Source: Arthrobacter sp. Leaf69
GTDB lineage: Bacteria > Actinomycetota > Actinomycetes > Actinomycetales > Micrococcaceae
Length of the DNA stretch: 64,000 bases
Assembly (NCBI RefSeq): GCF_001422645.1
Contig: NZ_LMLR01000010.1
Span: 578,237 to 642,236, forward strand
Direction: 5' to 3'
Translations under genes and position numbers: made by a program
Notes under the pieces: model-generated
Database searches by the model: none
The model's input: only the letters and a program-made list of their open reading frames with translations
What the model was told of the DNA's origin: nothing
In this document: positions 44,070 to 52,022 of the stretch, one piece after another
Position numbering within the stretch: position 1 is the stretch's first letter
Layout of the letters: each line of letters opens with the position of its first letter

Positions 44070-45470
44070 TTACCCGTGGGTCAGTGGTTCCTTGCTGGTC
44101 TCGCGGGAAAGTGCGACTGCAATCAGGGAAATGATTGCGGCCGCGACCAGGTACCAGGCCGGAGCAAGGTCGTTGCCCGTGGCGGCGATCAGGAGGGTGG
44201 CCATGAAGGGCGCGGTGCCGCCGAAAAGCGCGTTGGAGAGGTTGAAGCTGACCGCGAAGCCGCTGTAGCGGACACGGGTGGGGAACATTTCCGCGAGGAA
44301 GCTGGGCAGAGTGCCGTCATTGAGGGTGAGCATGGCGCCCAGCAGGATCTGGACCAGGACGATGACGAGGAAGCTTCCAGTTCCCAGCAGGGCGAAGGCG
44401 GGCACGGTCAGCACGATGAAGCTGATGGATGCGGCGATGAGCACCTTCTTGCGGCCGTAGCGGTCTGAGAGCATTCCGGTGAGGAAAATGAATCCGATGT
44501 ACGTCAACAGCGCGATGGTGGTTGCGAGGAAGGATTCGGTTGCCCCGAGGCCAAGCTCGGAGGACAGGTAAGTCGGCATGTAGCTGAGGATCACGTAGAA
44601 GCCGACGGCGTTGAGCAGCACCGCGCCGACGGCCTTCAGCAGCAGCCGCCAGTGATTGCGGAAGAGCCCGAAAACGGGGGCCTTGATGGTCTGGTCCTCT
44701 GCTGCGAGCTCTCGGAATACAGGCGTGTCTTCGAGCTTGGTGCGGATGTAGCGCCCGATCAGGCCCATCGGGGCCGCAAGGAGGAAAGGCAGACGCCACC
44801 CCCAGCTCTGCATCGCCTCGGAGCTGAGCAGAGTGGTCAGCAGGCCTGCGAGCAGGGAGCCCAGAAGGAGGCCCGCCGCGGTGCTTGCCGGCACGACGGC
44901 TGCGTAGAGGCCGCGCTTGTTGGCGGGGGCGTACTCCACGAGGAATGCGGAGGCGCCGGCGTATTCACCGGAGGCTGAGAAGCCCTGGGCGACGCGGATG
45001 ATCAGGAGCAGGATCGGAGCCCAGATGCCGATCGTGTCGTAGCCCGGAATCAGCGCGATGCAGAACGTCGCTCCGGACATGATCAGGATGGACAGGGAAA
45101 GGGCAGTCCGGCGCCCGACGCGGTCTCCGATGTGGCCCCACACGAAGCCTCCGAGGGGCCGGACCAGGAACGAGATCGCAAACAGAGCGAAGGTGAGCAG
45201 AAGCCCGGTCTGGGGATCTGACTCGGGGAAGAATACCGCCGCGATAGTAACGGCCAGGTAGCCGTACACGGCGTAGTCAAACCACTCCACAAAATTTCCG
45301 ATAAAGCTCGCCGCGATCACCCGGCGGCGCGTTTCCTTGCTGACGCCGCCGCCAGGGTCTGCTGGGCCGTTCAACGTTGATTGGGCGGACGAACTACCGC
45401 CATGCCCGCTATTCGACTCCGGGCCGTTCGGTCCCGCAAGTGTGGCGGGGGAGGAAGTTTCGTTACTCAT
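44070..45470 (-). CDS. MHS-family MFS symporter, probably for creatine or sarcosine
   Basis: The protein has 466 residues and 12 helices, of the metabolite:H+ symporter type: SFIGNFVEWFDYAVYGYLAV, GHIGDRVGRRTAL and GEYAGASAFLVEY. The MHS family carries proline, betaine, citrate and ketoglutarate. The first 45 residues are Ser/Gly/Asn-rich. It is first in the unit with creatinase, so creatine or a product is the likely cargo. The gap to creatinase is 58 bases. Confidence 0.85.
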   Translation of the reverse strand: MSNETSSPATLAGPNGPESNSGHGGSSSAQSTLNGPADPGGGVSKETRRRVIAASFIGNFVEWFDYAVYGYLAVTIAAVFFPESDPQTGLLLTFALFAISFLVRPLGGFVWGHIGDRVGRRTALSLSILIMSGATFCIALIPGYDTIGIWAPILLLIIRVAQGFSASGEYAGASAFLVEYAPANKRGLYAAVVPASTAAGLLLGSLLAGLLTTLLSSEAMQSWGWRLPFLLAAPMGLIGRYIRTKLEDTPVFRELAAEDQTIKAPVFGLFRNHWRLLLKAVGAVLLNAVGFYVILSYMPTYLSSELGLGATESFLATTIALLTYIGFIFLTGMLSDRYGRKKVLIAASISFIVLTVPAFALLGTGSFLVIVLVQILLGAMLTLNDGTLPSFLAEMFPTRVRYSGFAVSFNLSNALFGGTAPFMATLLIAATGNDLAPAWYLVAAAIISLIAVALSRETSKEPLTHG

Positions 45471-45491
45471 GTATCCACCAAAGGTTTTGGG

Positions 45492-45508
45492 GTTGCATTC
45501 AGTGCAAC
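45492..45508. promoter_or_regulatory. Inverted repeat GTTGCA-TTCAG-TGCAAC
   Basis: A perfect 6-base dyad 22 bases before the MHS transporter start; another GTTGCA half-site follows at 45512-45517. The 12 bases TTCAGTGCAACG (45498-45509) recur inverted at 45632-45643. It is a candidate site for the IclR protein at 41850-42674. Confidence 0.55.
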
Positions 45509-45629
45509 GCTGTTGCACCAGATTAGGCGTGACGTGAGACACAGTCAATGCTTTTGTATTTCCGGCCCGCAAATTAAAGGCAGCGGCGGCGGCTCCCCAG
45601 GGGTTACGAGCGAGCGAGCCGATGTGAAA

Positions 45630-45647
45630 TTCGTTGCACTGAACGAA
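45630..45647. promoter_or_regulatory. Inverted repeat TTCGTT-GCACTG-AACGAA
   Basis: A perfect 6-base dyad containing CGTTGCACTGAA, the inverted copy of the element near the MHS promoter. A GTTGCA half-site follows at 45653-45658. It may be a distant second operator for the MHS-creatinase unit. Confidence 0.45.
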
Positions 45648-45733
45648 ATATGGTTGCAGCGTCGGGGAAGGTGCCTACGGGAGCGTCATGTCCGCCTTGG
45701 CCTCGTACACGGGGAGTGTGGCTCGGCCGTGCC

Positions 45734-46306
45734 TCACTGAAGGTCCAAGCGCATCAGCACGCGGGGAAAGCCGTTGAGCACGGAGTCGGTGCCGGAAACC
45801 ATGATGAACCCAGCCTCTTCGAAGAGCTTCCGGGTTCCCACGTAGGCCATGGTGAGGTCCACGTGGTGGCCCTGATTGTCCACCGGGTAGCCTTCGATGG
45901 CCGGCGCGCCGTAGCTGCGGGCGAAGTCGACGGCGCCCTTCAACAGCTGATGGGAGATTCCCCTGCCGCGATGCCCGGGCCGCACCCGGATGCACCACAC
46001 CGACCACACGTCGAGGTCGTCCACGTGGGGGATCTTGCGGTTGCGGGCAAAACTGGTGTCTGCGCGCGGATGGACAGCCGCCCAGCCCACCACCTCGCCG
46101 CCGTCGTACGCGAGCACTCCGGGCGGCGGGTCCTGGCCCGTCAACTGCCTGACCAGTTCCCCGCGCTCCGGGCCGCGCAACTCCAGGTTCTGTTTGGAGG
46201 GGATGCGGTAGCTCAGGCACCAGCACACGTTGGCATCGGGCCGCTTGGGGCCCACTACTGCCTTTACATCCCCGAACTGAGTCGCCGGACGGACTTCGAT
46301 GGCCAT
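45734..46306 (-). CDS. GNAT family acetyltransferase
   Basis: The protein has 190 residues from ATG 46306, with AGAGGA upstream. GNAT features are VWSVWCIRVRPGHRGRGISHQLLKGAVDFARSYGA, where the acetyl-CoA loop RPGHRGRGIS is clear, and a C-terminal LFEEAGF. The N-terminal RPDANVCWCLSYR block marks a common actinobacterial subgroup of unknown substrate. The open frame extends upstream through a decayed GntR gene, which is not part of it. Confidence 0.85.
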   Translation of the reverse strand: MAIEVRPATQFGDVKAVVGPKRPDANVCWCLSYRIPSKQNLELRGPERGELVRQLTGQDPPPGVLAYDGGEVVGWAAVHPRADTSFARNRKIPHVDDLDVWSVWCIRVRPGHRGRGISHQLLKGAVDFARSYGAPAIEGYPVDNQGHHVDLTMAYVGTRKLFEEAGFIMVSGTDSVLNGFPRVLMRLDLQ

Positions 46307-46362
46307 TGCGCAGAGTCCTCTCGTTTCCGATTCCGATTCTGCGCCTGACACAGGCCTCGCGC

Positions 46363-46624
46363 CTAGAGCACCGTCCGGATGGTCTCTTCGAAGCTCGTGA
46401 CGTGGTGCAGAGCCAGCTCGGCCGCCTTGGTCGGCGTCCCCCGGGGCCACCGCCTTGAGCAGCTCCACGTGCTCGGTGATGTGGCCGCTCACCGAGGGCA
46501 CCTTGTCCAGGACGAGGCACAAGATGCGTGCGTTTGCCCGGGTGGCCGCGCGGCGCGTCGCCAGCGGCTCGAGCAGCTCCCGGATCTCAGAGACGTCGGC
46601 CAGTTCCGTGAAATCCACATTGGT
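46363..46624 (-). pseudogene. Decayed GntR/FadR regulator, C-terminal remnant
   Basis: The minus strand encodes pieces of an FCD effector domain: VDFTELADVSEIRELLEPLATRRAA, a short stretch that does not align, then ITEHVELLKAVAPGDAD. Near 46430 the frame shifts by one and the expected ending continues as KAAELALHHVTSFEETIRTVL, then a stop at 46363. The helix-turn-helix part and the middle of the domain are missing. It is therefore a broken gene with at least a deletion and a frameshift. Confidence 0.75.
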
Positions 46625-46771
46625 GGCGTCACGCGCCGTTCCATCCGGGGCGGCGCCGTGGCACACTGGGAAAACTATCGAGTGGCCGGGGGGGAATCCG
46701 AGTCAGGAGATTGTCATGGGCATTCTGATGCACCCCCACACTTCGTGCCGCCGATTGGCGGTGAGCACCAC

Positions 46772-46885
46772 ATGATGATCGGCTGGGCCTACCTTATGGC
46801 CGCGATCATGACCATTGACGCGCTCCTGCTGGGGCTGCTGCTGTTCAACGCGAAGTGGCCGAAGCGCTGGAAGAAGAACAGCTAA
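46772..46885 (+). CDS. Possible 37-residue membrane protein
   Basis: The frame encodes one hydrophobic helix (IGWAYLMAAIMTIDALLLGLLLF) followed by a basic tail (KWPKRWKKNS), the form of a small inner-membrane protein. It overlaps a 19-residue frame at 46715-46774 that has AGGAG before its ATG, so coupling is possible. It resembles no family I can name. It could be a chance product of the GntR remnant region. Confidence 0.4.
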   Translation: MMIGWAYLMAAIMTIDALLLGLLLFNAKWPKRWKKNS

Positions 46886-46920
46886 AGCCACATTCGGCGA
46901 AGGCCCGGCTCCCCCGCGCC

Positions 46921-47955
46921 TCAGGCGGTCGGGGCCAGCTCGGCAGCCGGCACCACCACGGCCCCGGTCGCGGTCGAATCCGGGTTCAGCATCCAACCGA
47001 CCCGCTTGGCAGTGTTGAGCACCACCACGCTTTCCACGAGCTCGATTCCGGGGATCCGCTGCTGGAGTGCCTGTTCGGCGTTGAGGACCTCCGCCAGGGA
47101 ATGCAGCCACATCAGGATCACGAAGTTGGTGCGGCCGGTGGTGGACGCAGTGAGCCTCACGTTGCGGAAACTGCGCAGCTCGGCGGCGGCCGCTTCGTGC
47201 TGTCCCGGCGGAACGTTGGCGAACCACTGGCAGCTGACCGGAAACCCCGAGTACTTCTGGGCGATTTCACACCGGAACGACAGAACCCGACTGGCCAGAA
47301 CCCGGTTCAGCTGGCGCTGGACCGTGGCGGGGCTGCGTCCCAGGGCGCGGGCAATATCCGCAGCCGCCGCACGCCCGTCCCTGGCCAGGAACGGGATCAG
47401 GTCCAGGTGACTCTGAGGCAACGGCGCACCCTGGTGTGCAGGGGTTGCCGGGCCGGCCGCTTCGGGCCCGGCCAGGGCCTGAAGGGCGGCCAGCTGCGAT
47501 TTGTCCAGGACGTTGAGCCGCCACGCGTACCCGCCGGAGTGCAGCCGGGTGCACAGCGCCGTCTGGTACTTGGTCAGGCCCGGGATCTCCTTGAGCTGCT
47601 CCACGACGATGTCGCTGAACCGTGACAGCGTGGGAGTGATGACGGTCAGCATGAGGTCGCGGTTGCTGGCCGCTTCTTCCACTGTGACCACTTCCGGGAT
47701 GGCTGCCAGCGCGGCCGTCACCTCGGCCCGCAGCCTCATGTCGCAGTCCACATCAACCAGCGCCAGGCACATCTGCTTCGGGTCGCCCATCAGGTGAGCG
47801 GTGCTCCAGGCTGCACCGGAGGCCCTGAGCCGTTCCCAGCGGGCAGCCAGGGTGGTCGCGTGGACGCCCAGGATGCCGGCGGCATCCGACCAGCTGATCC
47901 GCGGCGCGATCTGCAGTGCATTGATGAGCCTGAGGTCTTCCTCGCTGATCTCCAC
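46921..47955 (-). CDS. Tandem Lrp/AsnC-type regulator
   Basis: The protein has 344 residues, twice the usual length, and consists of two Lrp units. The first has an HTH in DLRLINALQIAPRISWSDAAGILGV and a ligand region to about 160. The second has HLDLIPFLARDGRAAAADIARALGRSPATVQRQLNR and a further effector-like domain ending with VVVLNTAKRVGWML. It is divergent from the M20 amidohydrolase-MHS operon and probably controls it. The intervening 139 bases are A+T-rich. Confidence 0.85.
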   Translation of the reverse strand: MEISEEDLRLINALQIAPRISWSDAAGILGVHATTLAARWERLRASGAAWSTAHLMGDPKQMCLALVDVDCDMRLRAEVTAALAAIPEVVTVEEAASNRDLMLTVITPTLSRFSDIVVEQLKEIPGLTKYQTALCTRLHSGGYAWRLNVLDKSQLAALQALAGPEAAGPATPAHQGAPLPQSHLDLIPFLARDGRAAAADIARALGRSPATVQRQLNRVLASRVLSFRCEIAQKYSGFPVSCQWFANVPPGQHEAAAAELRSFRNVRLTASTTGRTNFVILMWLHSLAEVLNAEQALQQRIPGIELVESVVVLNTAKRVGWMLNPDSTATGAVVVPAAELAPTA

Positions 47956-48094
47956 CGGGCCCCCGCTGTCACTGAATGATTCCTGCTCTAACTATCCTAG
48001 TTTTGCATTTTTCCAGCCATTCCTCCAGCTGTGACACCAGTCACTCCACAATGGTTGTAAGGCACCTACCAACCGTTCGGAAAGAGGGAAACAT

Positions 48095-49333
48095 ATGTCG
48101 GTCACCGCCGATGCCAGGGAACTCCAGAGCCACATCATCCGGCTGCGCCACGAGTTGCATCAGGAACCGGAGATCGGCCTTCACCTCCCGCGCACCCAGG
48201 AGAAAGTTCTCAAGGCCCTCGACGGCCTGCCGTACGAAATCACCCTCGGCGAAACCACGACGTCGGTCACCGCAGTTCTGCGCGGCGGCGCACCGCACAC
48301 TTCAGCCGACAAACCCGTGGTCCTGCTGCGCGCGGACATGGATGGCCTTCCCGTCCAGGAACGCACCGGCGTCGACTTCACCTCCCGGATCGACGGTGCC
48401 ATGCACGCCTGCGGCCACGATCTCCACACCTCGATGCTGGCTGGGGCGGCCACCTTGCTCGCCGAACGCCGCGGGCAGCTGGCCGGCGACGTCGTGCTGA
48501 TGTTCCAGCCCGGCGAGGAGGGCCACGACGGCGCGGGCCACATGATCCGCGAGGGGGTCCTGGATGCCGCGGGCCGCCGCGCGGACGCCGCCTACGGCAT
48601 GCACGTGTTCTCCTCCCTGGAGCCGTACGGCCAGTTCGCCACCAAGCCCGGGGTGATGCTCAGCGCCTCGGACGGGCTGTTTGTCACCATCCTGGGCGCC
48701 GGGGGCCACGGCTCCGCCCCCCACACGGCCAAGGACCCCGTCACCGCAGCCGCCGAAATGGTGACCGCCCTGCAGGTCATGATCACTCGGCAGTTCAACA
48801 TGTTCGACCCCGTCGTCCTGACCGTCGGCGTCCTGCGGGCCGGCACCGCACGCAACGTCATCCCCGAAACGGCACGCATCGAAGCGACCGTCCGAACGTT
48901 CTCCCACGCCTCCCGCGAACGGATGATGACCGCCGTCCCCACCCTCCTGAAGGGCATCGCCCACGCCCACGGCCTGGAGGTGGACGTCGAATACCGTCCC
49001 GAATATCCGCTGAGCATCACGGACGAAAACGAGACCCTCACTGCGGAGAAGACCATCCAGAACCTGTTTGGCGAGTCCAGGCTGACGCGTTGGGCCACGC
49101 CGCTCAGCGGATCCGAGGACTTCTCCCGGGTGATGGACGAGGTGCCCGGCACCTTTATCGGACTCAGTGCCGTCGCCCCCGGAGCGGACCACACCGCCAC
49201 CGCGTTCAACCACTCCCCCTACGCCACGTTCGACGACGGCGTCCTCACCGACGGCGCGGCGCTGTACGCGGAGCTCGCCATTTCCCGGATCGCAGCACTG
49301 GCGGCCGGCCACCCCTCGCCCCTCGCTTCATAG
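48095..49333 (+). CDS. M20 family amidohydrolase (hippurate hydrolase-like)
   Basis: The protein has 412 residues. Metal motifs are VLLRADMDGLPV, HACGHDLHTSMLAG, and FQPGEEGHDGAG, with the later HG in AGGHGSAPH and SEDFSR. Family members cleave N-acyl amino acids such as hippurate or N-acetyl amino acids. The exact substrate is unknown. It is followed 22 bases later by an MHS transporter, suggesting import and hydrolysis of the same compound, under the divergent Lrp-type regulator. Confidence 0.87.
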   Translation: MSVTADARELQSHIIRLRHELHQEPEIGLHLPRTQEKVLKALDGLPYEITLGETTTSVTAVLRGGAPHTSADKPVVLLRADMDGLPVQERTGVDFTSRIDGAMHACGHDLHTSMLAGAATLLAERRGQLAGDVVLMFQPGEEGHDGAGHMIREGVLDAAGRRADAAYGMHVFSSLEPYGQFATKPGVMLSASDGLFVTILGAGGHGSAPHTAKDPVTAAAEMVTALQVMITRQFNMFDPVVLTVGVLRAGTARNVIPETARIEATVRTFSHASRERMMTAVPTLLKGIAHAHGLEVDVEYRPEYPLSITDENETLTAEKTIQNLFGESRLTRWATPLSGSEDFSRVMDEVPGTFIGLSAVAPGADHTATAFNHSPYATFDDGVLTDGAALYAELAISRIAALAAGHPSPLAS

Positions 49334-49355
49334 CCCTAGATCTTTCGGAGAAATC

Positions 49356-50642
49356 ATGACCACTATCATTGACCCGCAGCTCGCCGACCGGGCGGCCACG
49401 CGGAAGACGCTCCTCGGCACCGGCATCGGGAACGCCGTCGAATGGTACGACTGGGCCATCTACGCCACGTTCACGCCGTTCATCGCCAGCCAGCTGTTCA
49501 GCAAGGCGGATCCCGCCTCGGCGGTGCTGGCAACGCTGGCGATCTTCGCCGTCGGCTTTGTGGCGCGTCCGGTCGGGGGCTTCCTGTTCGGCTGGATCGG
49601 CGATCGGGTGGGCCGCAAGACCTCTATGACGCTCGCCGTCGGCCTCGCGTCGCTGGGCAGCCTCATGATCGGCGTCGCGCCGTCCTTCGCCACCATCGGC
49701 GTCTGGGCGTCACTGATGCTCCTGGTCGCCCGGCTGATCCAGGGCCTGGCCCACGGCGGCGAGCTGCCGTCGTCGCAGACGTACCTCTCCGAGGTGGCCC
49801 CGAAAGAGAAGCGCGGGCTGTGGGCCACCCTGATCTACACCTCGGGCACGGTGGGAATCCTGGCCGGCACCCTGCTGGGCGCCATTCTCAACATGACGCT
49901 GAGCACCGAGGCCATGAATGACTGGGGCTGGCGTGTGCCCTTCCTGGTCGGCGCCGCCATGGGCCTGTACGCGTTGATCATGCGCTCCAAGCTGCACGAG
50001 ACCGAGGCCTTCGAAGGCGAAACGGCTTCCGAGAAGCGCGCGCCGATCTGGCCGCAGATCGTGAAGCACCGCAAGCAGGCCCTCCAGGTCATCGGGCTGA
50101 CGGTGGGCCTGACGGTGATCTACTACATCTGGGGCGTTGTGGCCCCGAGCTACGCCGCCACCACCCTGAAGATCGATCGCGGGGAAACCCTCTGGGCCAG
50201 CGTGATCGCCAACATCGTGTTCATTGCCGCCCTGCCCGTCTGGGGCAAGCTGTCCGACCGGATCGGCCGCAAAAAGGTCCTTTGGGCCGGCGCCGCCGGC
50301 AGTGCCGTCATGCACTTCCCCATGACCTGGCTGCTGAAGGATTCAGCCTGGCAGCTGGCCGTGGCCATGTCAGTCATGCTGATCTTCATCGCCGCCAGCG
50401 CCGCGATTGTTCCGGCCGTCTACGCGGAACTGTTCCCTACCAGCATCCGGACCATCGGCGTCGGCGTCCCGTACTCCATCTGCGTGGCCGTGTTCGGCGG
50501 GACCGCCCCGTACCTGCAGACCTGGCTCGGCGCCCTCGGCCTCGCCAACGTGTTCAACGTGTACGCCGTAGTGCTGCTGCTGGTCAGCGCGCTGTTCGTC
50601 TTCACCATCCCGGAGACGAAAGGCAAGGACCTGACGCACTAG
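49356..50642 (+). CDS. MHS-family MFS symporter
   Basis: The protein has 428 residues and 12 helices. GTGIGNAVEWYDWAIYATF, GWIGDRVGRKTSM and GLAHGGELPSSQTYLSEVAP are MHS landmarks. The ATG at 49356 has CGGAG upstream; the longer frame lies over the previous gene. It is the second gene of the M20 unit and probably imports the amidohydrolase substrate. It is distinct from the MHS protein at 44070. Confidence 0.87.
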   Translation: MTTIIDPQLADRAATRKTLLGTGIGNAVEWYDWAIYATFTPFIASQLFSKADPASAVLATLAIFAVGFVARPVGGFLFGWIGDRVGRKTSMTLAVGLASLGSLMIGVAPSFATIGVWASLMLLVARLIQGLAHGGELPSSQTYLSEVAPKEKRGLWATLIYTSGTVGILAGTLLGAILNMTLSTEAMNDWGWRVPFLVGAAMGLYALIMRSKLHETEAFEGETASEKRAPIWPQIVKHRKQALQVIGLTVGLTVIYYIWGVVAPSYAATTLKIDRGETLWASVIANIVFIAALPVWGKLSDRIGRKKVLWAGAAGSAVMHFPMTWLLKDSAWQLAVAMSVMLIFIAASAAIVPAVYAELFPTSIRTIGVGVPYSICVAVFGGTAPYLQTWLGALGLANVFNVYAVVLLLVSALFVFTIPETKGKDLTH

Positions 50643-50676
50643 TTGCAACGGCTCGTCCGGGACGTTCCGGACTCCA

Positions 50677-50715
50677 CGAAGTGCCCCCTACCTTTGCAGG
50701 CCAGGGGGCACTTCG
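50677..50715. terminator. Hairpin terminator after the MHS gene
   Basis: CGAAGTGCCCCCT (50677-50689) pairs perfectly with AGGGGGCACTTCG (50703-50715) across 13 bases. It lies 34 bases past the MHS stop and before the converging small gene. Confidence 0.7.
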
Positions 50716-50745
50716 CGGGTTGAAGGCCAACTTCCCTGAAGACTT

Positions 50746-50982
50746 TCAGCGACTGCGGGGTGTCTCTCCGTTGCCCACGGCTTCAATCCAGTCCACGGCT
50801 TCGTCCGAAAAATGGAACCCTGAGGGCCCGTTTTCCCCCACCCACCAGTCGCCGGATGCTACAGACCCGCCAGCATCCGCAATCTCAACGAGCGTCTCGG
50901 CCGGAACTGCGTCGCCGTTGTTGTCAATCAGCCATTCCCGCGTTGAGGGATTCAGCTTCGGCCACCATTGCTCCATGCTCAT
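50746..50982 (-). CDS. Small hypothetical protein (78 residues)
   Basis: No family is recognised. The sequence begins with MSMEQWWPKLNPSTREWLIDN, is acidic and tryptophan-rich (GDWWVGENGPSGF) and ends FSDEAVDWIEAVGNG. The regular amino-acid make-up, different from shadow frames in this window, supports a real protein. It converges with the MHS gene across a terminator. Confidence 0.6.
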   Translation of the reverse strand: MSMEQWWPKLNPSTREWLIDNNGDAVPAETLVEIADAGGSVASGDWWVGENGPSGFHFSDEAVDWIEAVGNGETPRSR

Positions 50983-51079
50983 GCCCGCAGTCTGTCATGC
51001 CCCGACAGCCGCTGATAGTCCGGCCGAACCAGCTACCGCGGCGCCACGGTCACCGTGACGGAAGTTGACCGTATGCTGA

Positions 51080-51349
51080 TCAGGAATCGGGACAACCAGC
51101 GTGCATGACCTCTTTGTGGATCCCGACGCGCGCCGGACCGGCGCGGGCCAAGCTCTGATGGACTATATCTTCGGATGGGCGGGGGCCCGGCCCCACGCTA
51201 TGGTCCTTGACTGGCAGGCAAGCCCCTCCGCGGTTGCCTTCTACGAAGCGCTGGGCTTCCCGGCCGATCGCGTTGGGGACTTCCCCGACTATCCAGGTTT
51301 CACGCTGGACCTGCGCACCGGACCCCGGTGTGGTCGGCAGACGCCATGA
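51080..51349 (+). pseudogene. GNAT acetyltransferase remnant, N-terminus missing
   Basis: The frame encodes only the C-terminal half of a GNAT domain: VHDLFVDPDARRTGAGQALM (acetyl-CoA loop), then VLDWQASPSAVAFYEALGF. About 60-70 N-terminal residues are absent, as a stop lies at 51077-51079 in frame. A GTG at 51101 could start a short protein of 82 residues, but it would lack the substrate half. It slightly overlaps the Nudix gene. Confidence 0.6.
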
Positions 51350-51744
51350 CCCACCGCATCGCAGTCGGCGCACTGGTCGGCCCGCTGGGCGTTCTGATGT
51401 GCCACCGGCGCCCATCATTGCAGTGGTACCCGGCCAAGTGGGATTTTCCTGGAGGCCACATCGAGGATGGCGAAACGGCCGGCGAGGCCCTGGCCCGGGA
51501 GCTCCTCGAAGAGGTCAATATCCGCATAGTCGTCCCCGAGGATGCGCCGACGTTCAGTATCCACGACAACCGCGGCGCAACCGACGGGTTGGCACTGTCC
51601 GGGTGGGTAATCACCGAGTGGTCAGGCGTTCCGGAGAACCTGGCCCGGGATGAACACGACGATATACGGTGGTTCACCCCAATCCAGGCCCTCGAACTCG
51701 ACCTCGCACATCACGCTTACTTCGCCCTCCTGAAGCAGCTTTAA
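51346..51744 (+). CDS. Nudix hydrolase
   Basis: The protein has 132 residues from ATG 51346 (the frame opens with GTG at 51328). The Nudix box is GGHIEDGETAGEALARELLEEVN, read as the GHIEDGE and RELLEEVN blocks; the usual glycine after EEV is asparagine here. Nudix enzymes cleave nucleoside diphosphates linked to other groups; the substrate is unknown. It follows the GNAT remnant directly. Confidence 0.82.
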   Translation: MTHRIAVGALVGPLGVLMCHRRPSLQWYPAKWDFPGGHIEDGETAGEALARELLEEVNIRIVVPEDAPTFSIHDNRGATDGLALSGWVITEWSGVPENLARDEHDDIRWFTPIQALELDLAHHAYFALLKQL

Positions 51745-52022
51745 CGGAGCACGCCCGCCCCGCGCCAGATGCAGGCGAAGTTCTTGCCTTGAACCGGTTT
51801 CAGGCGGCCTGCGCTGACAATTCGCCCTGCGGGTCGGCTCTCGCCACGACGCCCTCAACTTCTTCGCGGACGTTTGAATCCCCTCAGCTTCCCGTCACAG
51901 GCCTTCGATTCCGGGCAGGCGCCGGCGCCGAGCGCAGCTATAGCCTCCACCCTGCCGGAGTGCCAGTATGTTGAGAATCAGGCCCGGCGAGGGCGGCCCG
52001 GCTCCAGAAGGGATGGACGGTC

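Noticed and set aside
45734..46666. A 310-residue fusion of a GntR effector domain and GNAT
   Set aside because: The GNAT gene has its own ATG and ribosome site at 46306. The upstream part is frameshifted FCD-domain debris, so the open frame is accidental.
51745..52022. A rifamycin-associated promoter element upstream of the PEP-synthase-like gene
   Set aside because: I looked for the characteristic inverted repeat and did not find it in this 278-base noncoding stretch, which has no other clear element except weak ribosome sites.
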